Positions 42,149 through 50,794 of a DNA stretch of 64,000 nucleotides are shown here, one piece after another. Position 1 is the first letter of the stretch, and every line of letters starts with the position of its first letter. The position numbers were made by a program, and so were the translations under genes. The stretch is from JAWLHA01 sp041690535 (GTDB lineage: Bacteria; Pseudomonadota; Gammaproteobacteria; Thiohalomonadales; Thiohalomonadaceae). The notes below the pieces were generated by a model, which worked only from the letters and a program-made list of their open reading frames with translations, did no database searches and had not been told where the DNA came from. Location: positions 6,429-70,428 of the forward strand of contig JAWLHA010000017.1 of assembly GCA_041690535.1 (NCBI GenBank), in the 5' to 3' direction.

Positions 42149-43366
42149 CTATTTGGCGGAGTGGCCGGAAAGTTTCACTTCCACCCGCTCGTCATCGGCC
42201 AGACCGGCGTAGTAGGCGCGCAGGATCTCCAGCACCTCCGGGCGGCTGAAGTTCGCGGGGACCTCATCGCCTTCGGAGAGGGCCTTGCGCAGTTTCGTCC
42301 CGGAGAGGAGCAGGCGGTCTTCGGCCGAGTGGGGGCAAGTCTTCATGGAAGCCATGCCGCCGCACTTGTCGCACCAGAAGGTCCAGTCGATCTTGAGCGG
42401 CTTGGTCTCCAGTGCGTCTTTCGGGATCTCGTCGAAAATGTAATGGGCGTCGAAGGGTCCGTAGTAATCGCCCACGCCCGCATGATCGCGCCCCACGATG
42501 AGATGGGAGCAGCCGTAGTTCTGGCGGAACAGGGCGTGCAGCAGCGCCTCGCGGGGGCCGGCATAGCGCATGTCGAGCGGATAGCCGGCCTGCATCACGG
42601 TGTTGGTGACGAAGTAGTTCTCAATGAGCGTGCCGATGGCGTCGCTGCGCACCTCGGCCGGGATATCACCGGGCTTCAGTTTGCCGAGCAGGGAGTGGAT
42701 CAACACGCCGTCGCAGATTTCGATGGCGATCTTGGCGAGGTACTCGTGGGAGCGGTGCATGGGGTTGCGGGTCTGGAATGCCGCAACGGTGCTCCAGCCG
42801 CGGTGCTCGAATTCAGCACGGGTCTGGGCCGGCGTCATGAACTGATCGCCGTACTTCTCCGGGAACTCACCCAAAGACAACACCTTGATGGGGCCGGCGA
42901 TGTTCACATCGCCCTGCTCCGTCACCATTTTCACACCCGGATGGTCAACATCCGTGGTCTTGTACACCATCATGCATTCATGGGCCTTGTCGATGGCGTA
43001 CTTCTCGGTGACCCGCATGGTCGCCAGAATTTCGTCTCGCTCCGGGTCGTAAAGCGCGATATCCTGCCCCTCCTTGAGCGAATCGGCCGTGGCCTGATCC
43101 GTGGAGAGGGTGATGGGAATGGGCCAGAACAGGCCATTGGCCATCTTCATGCCGTCGCAGACACCTTCCCAGTCACCGCGGGTCATGAAGCCATCCAGCG
43201 GGGTGAAACCGCCGATGCCCATCATGATGATGTCGCCCGCCTCGCGCGAGCTGACGTTCACTCTGGGAAGAGTTGCGGCGCGTTTCTGCTCCTCCTGCAA
43301 CGCTTCGCCTTCGAGCAACAGGGGTTTCAGTTCCCCCCCACCGTGAGGTCCGACTAGCTTCGACAT
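42149..43366 (-). CDS. sat: Dissimilatory ATP sulfurylase
   Basis: The 405-residue homo-oligomeric enzyme has the active-site motifs QTRNPMHRSHEYL (binding ATP and sulfate), GRDHAGVGDYYGPFDA and SGTKLRKALSEGDEVPANFSRPEV. A CDKCGGMASMKTCPH segment near residue 320 is a zinc site often seen in the sulfur-oxidiser/sulfate-reducer group. In a sulfur oxidiser it runs from APS and pyrophosphate to ATP and sulfate. GGGGAG lies 5 bases before the chosen ATG, 24 bases inside a longer reading. It is first of sat-aprB-aprA. Confidence 0.96.
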   Translation of the reverse strand: MSKLVGPHGGGELKPLLLEGEALQEEQKRAATLPRVNVSSREAGDIIMMGIGGFTPLDGFMTRGDWEGVCDGMKMANGLFWPIPITLSTDQATADSLKEGQDIALYDPERDEILATMRVTEKYAIDKAHECMMVYKTTDVDHPGVKMVTEQGDVNIAGPIKVLSLGEFPEKYGDQFMTPAQTRAEFEHRGWSTVAAFQTRNPMHRSHEYLAKIAIEICDGVLIHSLLGKLKPGDIPAEVRSDAIGTLIENYFVTNTVMQAGYPLDMRYAGPREALLHALFRQNYGCSHLIVGRDHAGVGDYYGPFDAHYIFDEIPKDALETKPLKIDWTFWCDKCGGMASMKTCPHSAEDRLLLSGTKLRKALSEGDEVPANFSRPEVLEILRAYYAGLADDERVEVKLSGHSAK

Positions 43367-43586
43367 TGCACTCCCCTTTGTTGGTTGCACCGCTTCCTGC
43401 CCGGGGCGTTAGGCCCGGTCACTTCTCGGAGAAACTACATTAGTCCACCAAATGGGGCGCGCCAAACAGAACAATTCTGCTGGGGCATAAGCGCGCTTTA
43501 TGTGTCGGGGGGTTGGATATTGGGGTGGAATTCGGTCGGAGGGGATAAGTGAAATCGATACGCCTATCCAGTAAGGAATATAGAAC

Positions 43587-43619
43587 CCATCCGGATGGTA
43601 TTGTTATATTAGAATATTC
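43587..43619. promoter_or_regulatory. Palindrome and AT-rich motif between sat and soeA
   Basis: CCATCCGGATGG (43587-43598) is a perfect 12-bp palindrome. Seven bases later TATATTAGAATATTC (43605-43619) contains the self-complementary GAATATTC. Both lie in the divergent sat/soeA spacer, a natural place for a shared control site. The rest of the 358-bp spacer has no gene. Confidence 0.5.
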
Positions 43620-43724
43620 ATATAGTTAAGATGGGCGAAGTTGGGCCGAGGAAAGGGAGTGGCCTCACGAGGGTGACGCTATTTTTCCTCGGCTTTCTCG
43701 TTTCAGCAAGCCAAGAGAACACGT

Positions 43725-46619
43725 ATGAACCACAGTGCCAACACAGCGACCGAAGGTCGGATAGAGGTAAAGACCACCACCTGCTATATGTGCGCCTGCC
43801 GGTGCGGTATCCGGGTGACGCTGCGTGACGGCGAGGTGCGCTACATCCAGGGGAACCCCGAGCATCCGCTCAACCACGGCGTCATCTGCGCCAAGGGCTC
43901 CTCCGGGATCATGAAGCAGTACTCACCGGCCCGCCTGACCAAGCCCCTGCGCCGCAAGCCCGGCGCTGATCGCGGGGACGCGCAGTTCGAGGAGATCTCC
44001 TGGGACGAGGCCTTCGACATCATGGAGGAGCGCCTCGCCCACTTGCGCGCCACCGACCCCAGTAAGTTCGCGCTGTTCACCGGCCGTGACCAGATGCAGG
44101 CGCTGACCGGCCTGTTCGCCAAGAACTTCGGCACCCCCAACTACGCGGCACACGGTGGTTTTTGCTCGGTCAACATGGCCGCGGGCCTCATCTACACCAT
44201 CGGCGGCTCCTTCTGGGAGTTCGGCGGCCCCGATCTGGACCGCGCCAAGCTGTTCGTCATGATCGGCACCGCCGAGGACCACCACTCCAACCCGCTGAAG
44301 ATCGCCATCTCCAAGTTCAAGCGTAACGGCGGCCGCTTCATCTCCGTGAACCCGGTGCGCACCGGCTACTCCGCCGTGGCGGACGAGTGGGTCCCCATCA
44401 AGCCCGGTACGGATGGCGCCCTGCTGCTGGCCCTGGTCCACGAGATCATCAAGACCGGCCTCTACGACCGCGACTTCCTGGTGCAGTACACCAACTCGGC
44501 CGAACTGGTGAACCTGGACGAAGCCAGCTCCGAGAACGGCATGTTCGTGCGCGCCGAAGTCCCGGAAGAGGAAGGCTGCTTCGATCCCCAGAACAAGCTG
44601 TGGTGGGACCGCCTGACCAACAAGCCGGTGATCGCCCGTACCGAAGGGGCCGATCCGTTCCTACTCGGCGAGTTCAAGCTGGACGACGGCACCCCGGTGA
44701 AGCCCGCCTTCCAGTTGCTGGCCGATCGGGTCGTGAACTACACCCCCGAGTGGGCCGCCAACATCACCGGGATCCCGGCCGAGACCATCCGCCGCCTGGC
44801 CCATGAGATGGGGATCACCGCCCGCGACGAGAAGATCGAGCTGCCCATCGCCTGGACCGACGTGTGGGGCAAGGAGCACAGGACCGTCACCGGCAACCCG
44901 GTGGCCTTCCACTCCATGCGCGGCCTGGCCGCCCACTCCAACGGCTTCCAGACCATCCGTGCCCTGGGCATCCTGATGTCCATCCTGGGCACCATCGACC
45001 GCCCCGGCGGCTTCCGCCACCGCGCCCCGTTCCCGCGTCCCATCCCGCCCTGCCCCAAGACCGGAACAAGCTGGAAGGACGTGCAGCCCAACACCCCCCT
45101 GAACGGCATGCCGCTCGGCTGGCCGGCCGACCCGGACGACCTGTTCGTGGACGACAAGGGTGAGCCGATCCGCCTCGACAAGGGCTTCTCCTGGGAGCAT
45201 CCGCTGTCGGTGCACGGCCTGATGCACAACGCCATCACCAACGCCTGGCGCGGCGACCCCTACAAGATCGACACCCTCTTCCTGTTCATGGCCAACATGG
45301 CGTGGAACTCCTCCATGAACACGGACGAAGTGCGCAAGATGCTCAACGACAAGGACGAGAACGGGGAGTACAAGATCCCCTTCCTCATCGTCGCCGACGC
45401 CTTCATGTCGGAGACGGTGGCCTTCGCCGATCTGGTGCTGCCGGATACCACCTACCTGGAGCGCCACGATACCCTGTCGATGCTGGACCGCCCCATCTCC
45501 GAGTTCGACGGTCCGGTGGACTCCTGCCGCGTGCCGATCCTCCCGCCGCTCGGTGACTCCAAGCCGTTCCAGGAGGTGCTCATCGAGCTCGGCTCGCGGC
45601 TCAAGCTGCCCCCCTTCGTCAAGCCGGACGGCAGCCGCAAGTACCGCGACTACCCCGACTTCATCATCAACTTCGAGACCGCCCCGGGCTCCGGCATCGG
45701 CTTCCTCGGCGGCTGGCGCGGCAAGGGCGGCGAGAAGTTCATGAAGGGCGAGCCCAACCCCAACCAGTGGAAGATGTACGAGCAGAACAACTGCGTGTAC
45801 CACTACGAGCTGCCCAAGTCGTACCAATACATGCGCAACTGGAACCAGGGTTACCTGCAGTGGGCCCAGGAGCACTCGCTCACCCGCTATGCCGAGCCCA
45901 TCAACTGCCACATCTACTCCGAGGTGTTGCAGAAGTTCCGCCTGGCCGCCCAGGGCAAGACCCAGGGCAAGCAGCCGCCGGATCGCCTGCGCAAGCGCGT
46001 GGAAACCTACTTCGATCCGCTGCCGTTCTACTACGAGCCCATCGAGTCGCAGCTGACCGACAAGCACAAGTTCCCGCTGAACGCGCTGACCCAGCGGCCC
46101 ATGGCCATGTACCACTCCTGGGACAGCCAGAACGCGTGGCTGCGTCAGATCCACACCTACAACTACATGTACGTGCACCCCAAGACCGCCCAGGCGGCCG
46201 GGGTCGACGACGGCGGCTGGATGTGGGCCGAGTCCATGCATGGCAAGGTGCGCTGCATGGCGCGCTACTCCGAGGCGGTGGAGCCCGGCACGGTGTGGAC
46301 CTGGAACGCCATCGGCAAGTCGGCGGGGGCGTGGAACCTCACGGCACGGGCCAACGAGTCGCAGCAAGGCTTCCTGCTGAATCACGTGATTGCCGAGGAG
46401 TTGCCGGCCCACGATGCAGGCGACCACCTCTCCAACTCCGACCCGGTCACCGGCCAGGCCGCCTGGTTCGACGTGCGGGTGCGCATCTACCCCGCGGGGC
46501 CGGAGGAGGAGAAGGCCTCCTTCCCACAATTCAAGCCCATGGAGCCGGTTCCGGGAACGCCGAAGCGCCGTCGCTGGCAGAACTACTTCGCCGGCAAGTT
46601 CCGCAAGACACACGGCTAA
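43725..46619 (+). CDS. soeA: SoeA: molybdopterin subunit of sulfite-oxidising enzyme
   Basis: The 964-residue complex iron-sulfur molybdoenzyme has an N-terminal cluster motif CYMCACRCG...ICAKG for one 4Fe-4S, and molybdopterin-binding segments such as FGTPNYAAHGGFCSVNMAAGL, where the Cys is a likely Mo ligand, GTAEDHHSNP, and SVNPVRTGYSAVADEWVPIKPGTDGALLLAL. No twin-arginine signal is present, so it acts in the cytoplasm as SoeA does. It oxidises sulfite to sulfate directly. It is followed by the SoeB and SoeC genes and lies divergent from sat. Related polysulfide/tetrathionate reductases are the alternative, but context favours Soe. Confidence 0.9.
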   Translation: MNHSANTATEGRIEVKTTTCYMCACRCGIRVTLRDGEVRYIQGNPEHPLNHGVICAKGSSGIMKQYSPARLTKPLRRKPGADRGDAQFEEISWDEAFDIMEERLAHLRATDPSKFALFTGRDQMQALTGLFAKNFGTPNYAAHGGFCSVNMAAGLIYTIGGSFWEFGGPDLDRAKLFVMIGTAEDHHSNPLKIAISKFKRNGGRFISVNPVRTGYSAVADEWVPIKPGTDGALLLALVHEIIKTGLYDRDFLVQYTNSAELVNLDEASSENGMFVRAEVPEEEGCFDPQNKLWWDRLTNKPVIARTEGADPFLLGEFKLDDGTPVKPAFQLLADRVVNYTPEWAANITGIPAETIRRLAHEMGITARDEKIELPIAWTDVWGKEHRTVTGNPVAFHSMRGLAAHSNGFQTIRALGILMSILGTIDRPGGFRHRAPFPRPIPPCPKTGTSWKDVQPNTPLNGMPLGWPADPDDLFVDDKGEPIRLDKGFSWEHPLSVHGLMHNAITNAWRGDPYKIDTLFLFMANMAWNSSMNTDEVRKMLNDKDENGEYKIPFLIVADAFMSETVAFADLVLPDTTYLERHDTLSMLDRPISEFDGPVDSCRVPILPPLGDSKPFQEVLIELGSRLKLPPFVKPDGSRKYRDYPDFIINFETAPGSGIGFLGGWRGKGGEKFMKGEPNPNQWKMYEQNNCVYHYELPKSYQYMRNWNQGYLQWAQEHSLTRYAEPINCHIYSEVLQKFRLAAQGKTQGKQPPDRLRKRVETYFDPLPFYYEPIESQLTDKHKFPLNALTQRPMAMYHSWDSQNAWLRQIHTYNYMYVHPKTAQAAGVDDGGWMWAESMHGKVRCMARYSEAVEPGTVWTWNAIGKSAGAWNLTARANESQQGFLLNHVIAEELPAHDAGDHLSNSDPVTGQAAWFDVRVRIYPAGPEEEKASFPQFKPMEPVPGTPKRRRWQNYFAGKFRKTHG

Positions 46620-46718
46620 ACGGCGAGGGCGGAGGTAACGGGGTCCGGCCACGGGCCCCGCGACCGAAGTACACGCCCCTGAGACGACGCGGCAACGAAT
46701 TACAGGGTTATCTTCACC

Positions 46719-47447
46719 ATGACTCAATTGGCACTAGTAATCGACTTGAACGTCTGCGTGGGCTGCCATGCCTGCGTGACCAGTTGCAAGCAGTGGAATA
46801 CCTCCTCGTTCAAATCAGGTCCGCTGTTTGACGACAACCCGTTTGACAAGGACCCCACCGGCACCTTCTTCAACCGGGTGCAGACCTATGAGATTGGGAC
46901 CTTCCCCAACACCGAGACGCTGCACTTCCCGAAGAGCTGCCTGCACTGCGAAGACGCCCCCTGCGTCCCCGTCTGTCCCACCGGCGCCAGCCACAAGCGG
47001 GCCGAGGACGGCATCGTGCTGGTGGACTACGACAAGTGCATCGGCTGCAAGTACTGCTCCTGGTCCTGCCCCTACGGCGCCCGCGAGTTCGACGAGTACG
47101 AGAAGGTGATGCGCAAGTGCACCCTCTGCGTCGACCGCATCTACGACCACTCCCTGCCGGAGTCCGAGCGCAAGCCCGCCTGCGTGCTGGCCTGTCCCAC
47201 CTCGGCCCGGCTGTTCGGCGATGTGCACAACCCGGATTCGGAAGTCTCCAGGGCGATTCGTGAGCAGGGCGGTTACCAGCTGATGCCCGAGTGGGGCACC
47301 AAGCCGGCCAACCACTACCTGCCGCGGCGCAAGACCCGCATGCACATCCATGAGGATGAGCTGCTGCGGGCCGACAACCCGCTCAAGAAGGAAGACATCC
47401 GCCACGAGACCTCGAAGACACCGACCCTCGACGACTGGCTTATGTAG
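46719..47447 (+). CDS. soeB: SoeB: four-cluster iron-sulfur subunit
   Basis: The 242-residue protein has four cubane motifs: CVGCHACVTSCKQW, CLHCEDAPCVPVCPTGA, CIGCKYCSWSCPYGARE and CTLCVDRI...CVLACPTSARLFGD. These form the wire between the molybdenum subunit and the membrane anchor. It lacks a signal peptide, in keeping with a cytoplasmic SoeAB. It starts ~100 bases after soeA and ends 98 bases before soeC; a hairpin lies in the second gap. Confidence 0.93.
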   Translation: MTQLALVIDLNVCVGCHACVTSCKQWNTSSFKSGPLFDDNPFDKDPTGTFFNRVQTYEIGTFPNTETLHFPKSCLHCEDAPCVPVCPTGASHKRAEDGIVLVDYDKCIGCKYCSWSCPYGAREFDEYEKVMRKCTLCVDRIYDHSLPESERKPACVLACPTSARLFGDVHNPDSEVSRAIREQGGYQLMPEWGTKPANHYLPRRKTRMHIHEDELLRADNPLKKEDIRHETSKTPTLDDWLM

Positions 47448-47460
47448 GCGCTTTCGCCCA

Positions 47461-47513
47461 GATACGAGGGATGGTTGCGAGAGTCGAATCTTTCCAACCG
47501 TCCCTCTCGTATC
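47461..47513 (+). repeat. Hairpin between soeB and soeC
   Basis: GATACGAG(AG)GGAxGGTTG and its complement CAACCGTCCCTCTCGTATC form a ~17-bp stem with a 2-base bulge and a 17-base loop. It may protect or end the soeAB mRNA; there is no T-run. Confidence 0.55.
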
Positions 47514-47545
47514 GCGAATCTCGAATCTAGTACCTGGAGACTCAC

Positions 47546-48523
47546 ATGCATCCGACGTTTTCCGTGATCTTCCTGACGACCCTCATCGGGGCGGGGCAGG
47601 GTCTGTTTCTGGCGCTGTTCACCGGCGAGAGCTACGCTGCGGTGGAGCTCCTGCCTCGCCAGGACAGCAGCTTCTATGTGACCGGCAGCATCCTCTCCCT
47701 CGCCTTGCTGCTGGCCGGCCTGGGCGCGGCGGTGTTCCACCTGGGCAAGCCCAGCTACATGATCACCCGCGCCTGGCGCGGCATGAGCCAGTGGCGCACC
47801 TCCTGGCTCTCCCGTGAGCTCATCGCCATGCCGGTGACCATGTTCATGGTGTTTCTCTACGGGGTGTTCCACTACTTCGGCTGGGACGCCAACCTGTTCG
47901 GCACCGAAGAGGTCACCGGCCAGCTCACCCTGGTGGTGGGCGCGGTGACCACCCTGACCGTGTTTGGCCTGTTCCTCGCCACCGGCATGATCTACGCCGC
48001 GGTGAAATTCCTGCAGGAGTGGGCCAGCCCCCTCACGGTGGTCAACTACATTCTGTTGGGCGGGGCCTCCGGCTTCACCCTGGCGGCGGCCTTTGCCGCC
48101 TACCAGGCGCCGGAACTGGCGGCCTTCTACACCGGATGGGCGATCATCATCACCCTCACGGCTCTGGTGACCCGCGGGGCGGCGCTGTTCCGCAACGCAC
48201 GGCTCAAGCACCGATCCACCATCCAGACCGCCATCGGGGTGCGCCACAACCAGATCCAGCAGAAGGCCATGGGCATGATGGGCGGCTCCTATAATACCCG
48301 GGAGTACTTCCACGGCAAGACCGCGGCGTTTCTCAAGTCCGTGAAGTGGATCTTCCTGGTACTGGCGTTCCTGGCGCCGGTGATCCTGATGGGGGTTGCC
48401 TCAGGCAGCGCCACCCTGCTCAGCCTCGCCTTCCTGGTGCAGTATGTGGGGCTGCTGTTCGAGCGGTGGTTCTTTTTCGCCCAGGCGAACCATCCGCAGA
48501 ACCTCTACTACCAGACCATCTAA
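47546..48523 (+). CDS. soeC: SoeC: NrfD/DmsC-type membrane anchor
   Basis: The 325-residue integral membrane protein begins MHPTFSVIFLTTLIGAGQGLFLALFTGE and has about eight hydrophobic spans typical of DmsC-type quinone-binding anchors. It includes LAGLGAAVFHLGKPSYMITRAWRGMSQWRTSWLSRE, a conserved DmsC/SoeC segment with HLGKP. It would pass electrons from SoeB to quinone. ACCTGGAG upstream. A terminator follows directly. Confidence 0.92.
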   Translation: MHPTFSVIFLTTLIGAGQGLFLALFTGESYAAVELLPRQDSSFYVTGSILSLALLLAGLGAAVFHLGKPSYMITRAWRGMSQWRTSWLSRELIAMPVTMFMVFLYGVFHYFGWDANLFGTEEVTGQLTLVVGAVTTLTVFGLFLATGMIYAAVKFLQEWASPLTVVNYILLGGASGFTLAAAFAAYQAPELAAFYTGWAIIITLTALVTRGAALFRNARLKHRSTIQTAIGVRHNQIQQKAMGMMGGSYNTREYFHGKTAAFLKSVKWIFLVLAFLAPVILMGVASGSATLLSLAFLVQYVGLLFERWFFFAQANHPQNLYYQTI

Positions 48524-48541
48524 CCGCCCTCCCGGGTGGTC

Positions 48542-48575
48542 AAAAGGGCGCCTTCGGTTCAGGCGCCCTTTTTTT
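48542..48575 (+). terminator. Rho-independent terminator after soeC
   Basis: AAAAGGGCGCC...GGCGCCC followed by TTTTTTT closes the soe operon, 19 bases after the stop. The A-run on the other strand could also stop the convergent regulator gene. Confidence 0.9.
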
Positions 48576-48600
48576 ATGGGGCAGGCCGCCGGCCGGGGCA

Positions 48601-49284
48601 TCACTCCGCCAGGGCACGCAGGGCTGCGACATCCATCAGCTCGATCTCGGTGCCCTCCACCCGTAACAGCCCCTCGTTGACCAAGGCCTTGAGGAGGCGG
48701 GAAAAGGTCTCCGGTTGAATGGAAAGGCGCGCCGCAATCACATGCTTGGTGGTCGGCAGGGAAATGCGGGGGCAGGCCCGACTGTCGGCGGGGAGGTTCT
48801 GCAACAGGAAATGCACCAGACGATAGCGTGCGTTGTGCAGGGACAGCGCCTCGATCTCGTTGATGCAACCGTGAAGGCGTCGGGCCAGGGCAGCCATGAT
48901 CGCAAAGCAGCTTTCCACGGAGCCGCGCAGCAAGCCGGCAAACGCCTCGTTGTCGAAGCCGTAGAGCCGGCTCTCCTCCACCGCCTCGGCAAAGACCGGG
49001 TAGGCCGAGCCGCGCTGCATGAAGGCCATGGCCTCGGCAAAGGTCTGCCCGGGACGGATGAGTTCCAGCACCTTTTCATCACCGTCGGGCGAGAGCCGGA
49101 AGAGCTTGATCTGCCCCTGGGCAAGATAGAAGAAGTGGCGGGCCGGCTCCCCCATGGCAAACAGCTGCTCGCCCCGGCCAAGGGAAAGGGGACGGGCCAT
49201 CTGTGCCACACTGGCGAGCTCCTGCTCTCGGAGCGGCGAAAAGAGAATGGTCCTGCGAAGTTCCTCTGCAATCGTCGTGTCCAT
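48601..49284 (-). CDS. Crp/Fnr family transcription regulator
   Basis: The 227-residue protein has a cyclic-nucleotide-binding-like fold (~20-130; GEQLFAMGEPARHFFYLAQGQIKLFRLSPDGDEKVLEL) and a C-terminal winged helix (~160-215; KHVIAARLSIQPETFSRLLKALVNEGLLRV). It lacks the four N-terminal cysteines of Fnr, so it does not carry an oxygen-sensing 4Fe-4S cluster. The sequence style fits the Dnr/NnrR branch, which senses NO or redox via heme or other means. It lies between soeABC and moaA, suggesting control of molybdoenzyme or anaerobic genes. Target genes unproven. Confidence 0.85.
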   Translation of the reverse strand: MDTTIAEELRRTILFSPLREQELASVAQMARPLSLGRGEQLFAMGEPARHFFYLAQGQIKLFRLSPDGDEKVLELIRPGQTFAEAMAFMQRGSAYPVFAEAVEESRLYGFDNEAFAGLLRGSVESCFAIMAALARRLHGCINEIEALSLHNARYRLVHFLLQNLPADSRACPRISLPTTKHVIAARLSIQPETFSRLLKALVNEGLLRVEGTEIELMDVAALRALAE

Positions 49285-49421
49285 CGGCTCTGATCCCCGC
49301 CCCCTCGGGCCGGGCGTTCGGTGCGCCCGGCTTGGCTTTTGTCAAAAATCCCGCCCAGACATAAGGTTATAGCAAATTCCTCGCTTGTTCCCAAGGCCGT
49401 GGGCCACTAAGATCAATCGCT

Positions 49422-50405
49422 ATGAACAACAGACTGGTTGATCCCTTCGGCAGGAGCATCGATTACCTGCGGTTATCGGTGACCGACCGCTGCGACCTGC
49501 GCTGCTTCTACTGCATGCCCAAGGGATTCGACGATTTCGAGATCCCCGAGCACTGGCTCACCTTCGATGAGCTCGAACGCGTGGTGGCGGCCTTCGGGCG
49601 TCTCGGGGTGCACCGAATTCGGCTGACCGGGGGCGAGCCGTTGGTCCGCAGGGGACTTCCCCAACTGGCCGCACGGCTCTCGAACCTCGACGGCATCGAT
49701 GATCTGTCCCTGAGCACCAACGGCGTGCAGCTGGCCCGGCACGCCCAGACCCTGCGGCGGGGCGGCGTCTCGCGGCTGAACGTCAGTCTGGACAGTGTGG
49801 ACCCCGAACGCTTCCACGAGATCACCGGCGGCAAGCTGCAGAAGGTGATCGACGGATTGCTGGCCGCGAAGGATGCCGGCTTTTCACCTATCAAGATCAA
49901 TATGGTGGTGATGAAGGGGGTGAACGACCAGGAGGTCGAGGCGATGGTCCAATTCTGCCTCGAACACGGCTTCACCCTGCGCTTCATCGAGACCATGCCC
50001 ATGGGAGAGACCGGCCGCGCGGCCACGGACCGGTTCCTGAGCCTCGATGTGGTGCGTGAGCGCCTCAGCCGCCATTTCGAGCTGTTGCCGGCGATGATGC
50101 CCGGCGGAGGCCCGGCCCGCTACGTCCAGGTGGCCGGCACCGATCTGAAAATCGGCTTCATCACCCCCATTTCCCAGCACTTCTGTGAGACCTGCAATCG
50201 GGTCCGGCTCTCAGTGGACGGCACCCTCTACATGTGCCTCGGCCAAGAGCACAACTTCGCCCTGCGACCGTTGCTGCGGGAAGGGATCAGCGACGCGGAT
50301 CTCGAGGCCGCCATCGTGCAGGCGATGGCCTTGAAACCCCACCGCCACGAGTTTGGCGAGCACCCGGAGAAGGTGGTCCGCTTCATGTCCATGACCGGGG
50401 GCTAG
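49422..50405 (+). CDS. moaA: GTP 3',8-cyclase, molybdenum cofactor synthesis
   Basis: The 327-residue radical SAM enzyme has the cluster motif CDLRCFYCMPKG (~24-35), the following RLTGGEPLVRRGL, and the C-terminal second cluster ligands HFCETCNRVRLSVDGTLYMCLG. The C-terminal GG (SMTGG) is the MoaA hallmark used for activity. It makes the first molybdopterin intermediate from GTP in the cytoplasm. Position next to soeABC fits supply of cofactor to SoeA. It is divergent from the Crp/Fnr gene. Confidence 0.95.
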   Translation: MNNRLVDPFGRSIDYLRLSVTDRCDLRCFYCMPKGFDDFEIPEHWLTFDELERVVAAFGRLGVHRIRLTGGEPLVRRGLPQLAARLSNLDGIDDLSLSTNGVQLARHAQTLRRGGVSRLNVSLDSVDPERFHEITGGKLQKVIDGLLAAKDAGFSPIKINMVVMKGVNDQEVEAMVQFCLEHGFTLRFIETMPMGETGRAATDRFLSLDVVRERLSRHFELLPAMMPGGGPARYVQVAGTDLKIGFITPISQHFCETCNRVRLSVDGTLYMCLGQEHNFALRPLLREGISDADLEAAIVQAMALKPHRHEFGEHPEKVVRFMSMTGG

Positions 50406-50409
50406 CCCC

Positions 50410-50613
50410 TCAGTTACCGAAGGTTGAGAGATCCGTCCCGGGGGCGATGCGGAAGATCGACTCCAGGGCGAACTCCTCGATGAAGCGATCTACCGCCTGC
50501 TGGCCATGCTCCCGATGAACTTCCTTGAGGATCAATCGCACCCCATTGCGGTTGTACCCACCCCCAAGGGCACACTGGACCTCGATTAATTCTCGCGCTT
50601 TTTTCAAGGTCAT
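50410..50613 (-). CDS. Small hypothetical protein
   Basis: The 67-residue protein begins MTLKKARELIEVQCALGGGYNRNGVRLIL and contains KEVHREHGQQAVDRFIEEFALESIFRI. GAGGTG lies 5 bases before the ATG. It is mostly helical, with one Cys and a conserved-looking GGGYNRN turn. Its stop comes 5 bases after the moaA stop on the other strand, so the two are convergent without a visible terminator. No family recognised; coding potential is good because the frame uses sensible residues throughout. Confidence 0.6.
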   Translation of the reverse strand: MTLKKARELIEVQCALGGGYNRNGVRLILKEVHREHGQQAVDRFIEEFALESIFRIAPGTDLSTFGN

Positions 50614-50794
50614 TGACACCTCGGGTCATCTGCTTTCAGTAAATTTAGCCGCATTTCCCACCGCCGTTGGCGACGAGGCGCCGGGCGAGCTGTTCGCAAG
50701 CGAGAGCAGCGCCATAGAGTTTGCATGTGGTATTCTGCTTGCACACACATGCGCCACGCTCACGGCGCGCCGTTGAAGATCTCGCACGCCATTC

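Noticed and set aside
43725..46619. Polysulfide or tetrathionate reductase instead of SoeA
   Set aside because: Those enzymes carry a twin-arginine signal and act in the periplasm; this protein has none and is linked to sat-apr.
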